DNA of 64,000 nucleotides from an uncultured Ruminococcus sp. (GTDB lineage Bacteria; Bacillota; Clostridia; Oscillospirales; Ruminococcaceae): contig CADCFQ010000009.1 in the NCBI GenBank assembly GCA_902800795.1, positions 124,001-188,000 of the forward strand. Reading direction: 5' to 3'. Positions 61,768-64,000 of this stretch are shown in pieces (position 1 is the first letter of the stretch; each line of letters begins with the position of its first letter). The notes under the pieces are model-generated. The model had not been told where the DNA came from and did not search any database. It saw only the letters and a program-made list of their open reading frames with translations. The position numbers and the translations under genes were made by a program.

Positions 61768-61906
61768 GGCCTGTTTTCGTAAGACAGGCCACAGGCGACG
61801 GGTTTGCACAGGTCTGCCGGAGAAAACAGACCTTCTTCCGATAGACGGAAGATCCCTTCAGAGGAGAGTGCGGACGGGCGGAGTACTGCCTGTCTGCACT
61901 CTTTTT
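61768..61906 (+). ncRNA. Cluster of four hairpins ending in a terminator
   Basis: Four hairpins follow the DUF378 gene: GGCCTGT/ACAGGCC (61768-61790), GGTCTG/CAGACC (61811-61832), TCTTCCG/CGGAAGA (61834-61852) and AGAGTGC...GCACTCT (61865-61902) followed by TTTTT. The last has about 15 pairs including G-U wobbles and is a convincing terminator. The first three are too regular to be chance and could belong to a 3' UTR RNA or a small RNA. No known class was recognised. Confidence 0.5.
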
Positions 61907-62001
61907 GCCTTTCGTCGGAAGCCCGCTGATAAAAAGGGGACAGCGAAAATTGTGCAAATTAACGAAATTAAACGAAATTTGTCATAAAACGGAAATTTCG
62001 C

Positions 62002-62030
62002 TTGACAGTTTTTTCGTTTGCGGTTATAAT
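62002..62030 (+). promoter_or_regulatory. Promoter of the GH25 lipoprotein gene
   Basis: TTGACA (62002-62007), a 17-base spacer and TATAAT (62025-62030). A leader of about 145 bases follows. Confidence 0.85.
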
Positions 62031-62181
62031 GCTTATGGTGTTAAATGAATGTTTAACATCCGTTTTGTTGTCTCCTTTCTTTTGTTCTACACATAATTAT
62101 TTTATTTCATCTCGAGCAGGGCACCGTTGTCCTGCTATTTTTCTGCCCGGGGGCAGAGACTATACCAAGGAGGTGGTCTGC

Positions 62182-63465
62182 ATGAAAAGAATAATACCCT
62201 TAGCGGCTTGTGCGGCGCTTCTATGCGGCTGCGGCGGTGAGATAGGCAAAGCAAAGCCTGTCAAGGTGACAGTGCAGCAGAGCTCATCTGTGGCCGAGAC
62301 CACAACGACCGCTGCGACGACAACAGCTGTGACCTCTTCGGCGCAGACGACGACCACCGGGAAAAAGACAGAGAAGAAAGCTCCCGAGATAGAGCTTGAG
62401 TATACCAATGAGTTTGAAGTGTATGAGGATGTCAGGCTTTCGGATATGGTGAAAAAAACAGATGCCGAGCTTTTAGAGCCTGACACGAGGATCGATACCG
62501 AAACTACCGGCAAGCATACTGTGAAGGCAAAGCTGATAGCGGACGGCACAGAGGTGGAAAAGGAGCTTACATATACTGTTAATGACACAACCGCTCCCGT
62601 TTTGCTCGGCGGAGATTATTTTTCCACACAGGTGGGCAACGACTGTGATATCAGCTCTCTTGGCTTTGTAGCCGATAATTATGACACCGAGTCCACGATA
62701 ACAGTGGACGGCTATGTGGACACCGATACCATAGGGGTATACAGCGTGACAGCGACGCTTACTGACAGCTCCGGAAACACCTCGGTCAGGGAGATGACCG
62801 TTGAGGTGGCGGACTTTGCTTCGTCCTATCTTGTGCCGGACAACGGCGAGATGACCTTTGCCGATTATCTTGACAGATATCAGGGCGGCTCTGCCGATGT
62901 GGGCATAGACGTTTCTGCCTGGCAGGGGAATATCGACTTTGATGCTGTGGCTTCCGAGGGCTGCAATTTCGTTATGGTCAGGGCTGGCTATTCTTCGGGC
63001 AGCGTGACGGCCGATGACTATTTTTTGCAGAATGTGGATAACGCACAGGCAGCAGGCCTTGACTGCGGAGTATATTTCTACAGTGCCGACAGCGACCCCG
63101 AGGTGGTCAGACAGCACGCAAGGTGGCTTGTAAACGCTCTCGGCGGAAGACAGCTTTCTATGCCCATAGCCTTTGATTGGGAGGACTTTGCGAATTTCAG
63201 GAGCTATAAGATGAACCTTCACACCCTCAATCAGATGTACAAGGTGTTCAAGGAGGAGCTGGAGAGTGCCGGCTACAGGGCTATGCTTTACGGCAGCAAA
63301 AATTTTCTGTCCAGCGCCTGGGAGATAGAGGGCGAGGATATATGGCTTGCTCATTATGTGGATCAGACCGACTATCCGGGAAGCTTTTCGCTGTGGCAGA
63401 CAGGCGTCGGCACCATAAGCGGCATCGACGGACAGGTAGACCTGGATGTAAGATACTCTCGCTGA
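62182..63465 (+). CDS. GH25 lysozyme-like lipoprotein
   Basis: A 427-residue lipoprotein. The signal MKRIIPLAACAALLCGCGG has a lipobox LCGC with C17 as the lipidated residue. A Thr/Ser/Ala-rich linker (about 30-65) and two Ig-like segments (including TAPVLLGGDYFSTQVGNDCD, HYR/Big-like) precede the GH25 domain (about 240-425). That domain begins VGIDVSAWQGNIDFDAV and has the catalytic pair region IAFDWEDF. It cleaves peptidoglycan glycan strands and probably acts in wall turnover. I use ATG 62182 with AAGGAGG upstream; the frame runs open to 62002, through the promoter. Confidence 0.92.
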   Translation: MKRIIPLAACAALLCGCGGEIGKAKPVKVTVQQSSSVAETTTTAATTTAVTSSAQTTTTGKKTEKKAPEIELEYTNEFEVYEDVRLSDMVKKTDAELLEPDTRIDTETTGKHTVKAKLIADGTEVEKELTYTVNDTTAPVLLGGDYFSTQVGNDCDISSLGFVADNYDTESTITVDGYVDTDTIGVYSVTATLTDSSGNTSVREMTVEVADFASSYLVPDNGEMTFADYLDRYQGGSADVGIDVSAWQGNIDFDAVASEGCNFVMVRAGYSSGSVTADDYFLQNVDNAQAAGLDCGVYFYSADSDPEVVRQHARWLVNALGGRQLSMPIAFDWEDFANFRSYKMNLHTLNQMYKVFKEELESAGYRAMLYGSKNFLSSAWEIEGEDIWLAHYVDQTDYPGSFSLWQTGVGTISGIDGQVDLDVRYSR

Positions 63466-63506
63466 CGGGGTTTACGAAAAATTTACAAATTCAGAGGCCC
63501 GTGCCC

Positions 63507-63535
63507 TTGACAAGAGGGTGCGGGTCTGTTATAAT
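63507..63535 (+). promoter_or_regulatory. Promoter of the rplJ operon
   Basis: TTGACA (63507-63512), a 17-base spacer and TATAAT (63530-63535). The boxes lie inside a CCCGTGCCCT...AGGGTGCGGG inverted repeat (about 63498-63525) that may also terminate the GH25 gene. Confidence 0.85.
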
Positions 63536-63539
63536 ATTA

Positions 63540-63700
63540 AGGCATTCGTATCTAAAGACAGCAGGCGGTGTGATGAACACGGAAGCCCTGCCGAGGAGGA
63601 ATAGCAAGGTTTTATATGAACTTTGTGCCCTTTTGTCTTTGACGAAAGGGTCTTTCTTATTTAGTGACGTTTTGCTATCTTGATTTTGAGAGAGGTGAAA
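63540..63700 (+). promoter_or_regulatory. Ribosomal protein L10 leader
   Basis: The leader contains AAAGACAGCAGGCGGTG...GCCCTGCCGAGGAGGA, which matches the conserved core of the L10(L12) autoregulatory leader. It is followed by a CCCTTTTGTC..GACGAAAGGG hairpin with T residues that may act as an attenuator. L10 bound to this RNA represses its own operon. Confidence 0.8.
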
Positions 63701-63706
63701 TGACAA

Positions 63707-64000
63707 ATGGCAAGTGAAAAGGTTTTAAGCGCAAAGAAGGCAAGAGTTCAGGAACTCGCAGAGATGATCAAGAACTCTGAGGCAGGCGTGCTCGTTGATT
63801 ACAAGGGCATCACTGTTGAGGAGGACACCAAGCTTCGTAAGGAGCTGAGAGAGGCTGACATCAACTACTTTGTTGAGAAGAACACCATCCTGAGATTCGC
63901 TCTCAAGGAGGCAGGTCTCGAGTCTATGTGCGATGTTCTCGAGGGAACAACTGCTATCGCTATCTCTAACGGCGACCAGACCGCTCCTGCAAGAATTCTC
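63707..64000 (+). CDS. rplJ: 50S ribosomal protein L10, 3' end outside window
   Basis: The visible 98 residues begin ASEKVLSAKKARVQELAEMIKNSEAGVLVDYKGITVEEDTKLRKELREA, an unmistakable L10 N-terminus. L10 forms the base of the ribosomal stalk and binds L7/L12. GAGAGGTG precedes the ATG. The frame is open to the window edge, and rplL probably follows beyond it. Confidence 0.97.
   Translation, partial: MASEKVLSAKKARVQELAEMIKNSEAGVLVDYKGITVEEDTKLRKELREADINYFVEKNTILRFALKEAGLESMCDVLEGTTAIAISNGDQTAPARIL

Noticed and set aside
1-64000. rRNA, tRNA, prophage, transposase, dockerin or cohesin genes
   Set aside because: None could be recognised on either strand. The glycosidases lack dockerins, so a cellulosome role is not supported by this window.

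Overview
The window looks like chromosomal DNA of a fibre-degrading gut or rumen Bacillota, most likely a Ruminococcus-like member of the Oscillospiraceae. This is inferred from gene content: a GH5 enzyme with fibronectin type III (FnIII) domains, a GH94 cellobiose phosphorylase, GH43, SpoVG, a Gram-positive LexA, many zinc-ribbon membrane proteins and TTGACA/TATAAT promoters with 17-bp spacers. No dockerin, cohesin, phage gene, transposase, rRNA, tRNA or CRISPR array was seen.

Region 1 (1-3893, minus) is a gliding-type ABC exporter set: ATPase, ABC-2 permease, GldG-like auxiliary protein and a DUF4340 protein cut by the window edge. Region 2 (4029-13949, minus) is the housekeeping translation operon rimP-nusA-rnpM-ylxQ-infB-rbfA-nrnA-truB-ribF-orf62-gltX, tightly packed with overlapping starts and stops and preceded by a structured leader. 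Region 3 (14013-21567) holds a PII-like protein, an LCP-like protein, a YpsA-like SLOG protein, alanine racemase, two zinc-ribbon membrane proteins and a NatAB-type ABC exporter. Region 4 (21568-28364) holds the GH5 enzyme, a second ABC exporter, another zinc-ribbon protein and an HtrA-type protease.

Region 5 (28755-42647, plus) is the most interesting block. One apparent operon of ten genes encodes two LolD/MacB-type ATPases (the second with a C-terminal AbrB-like domain), a large solute-binding protein with extra carbohydrate-binding-like domains, two pairs of MalF/MalG-type permeases, a membrane-anchored beta-propeller/TPR protein, a YIP1 protein and a DUF5696 protein. No MalK/MsmX-type ATPase is present. 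It reads as a large oligosaccharide uptake machine of unusual composition.

Region 6 (42772-64000) holds an esterase, Tex, an SDF symporter with an unusual N-terminal domain, HPr with a PfkB kinase, a secreted beta-helix/FnIII protein, GH43, a zinc-ribbon protein, lexA, murC, spoVG, a cellobiose phosphorylase/epimerase operon, a DUF378 protein, a GH25 lipoprotein and the start of rplJ with its L10 leader.

Five intergenic spots carry related repeats that share a 17-bp end (GTGCTCGCCGCACGGCT). One class contains hairpins with compensatory base changes between copies, and its edge supplies an outward-facing -35 box to two different genes.
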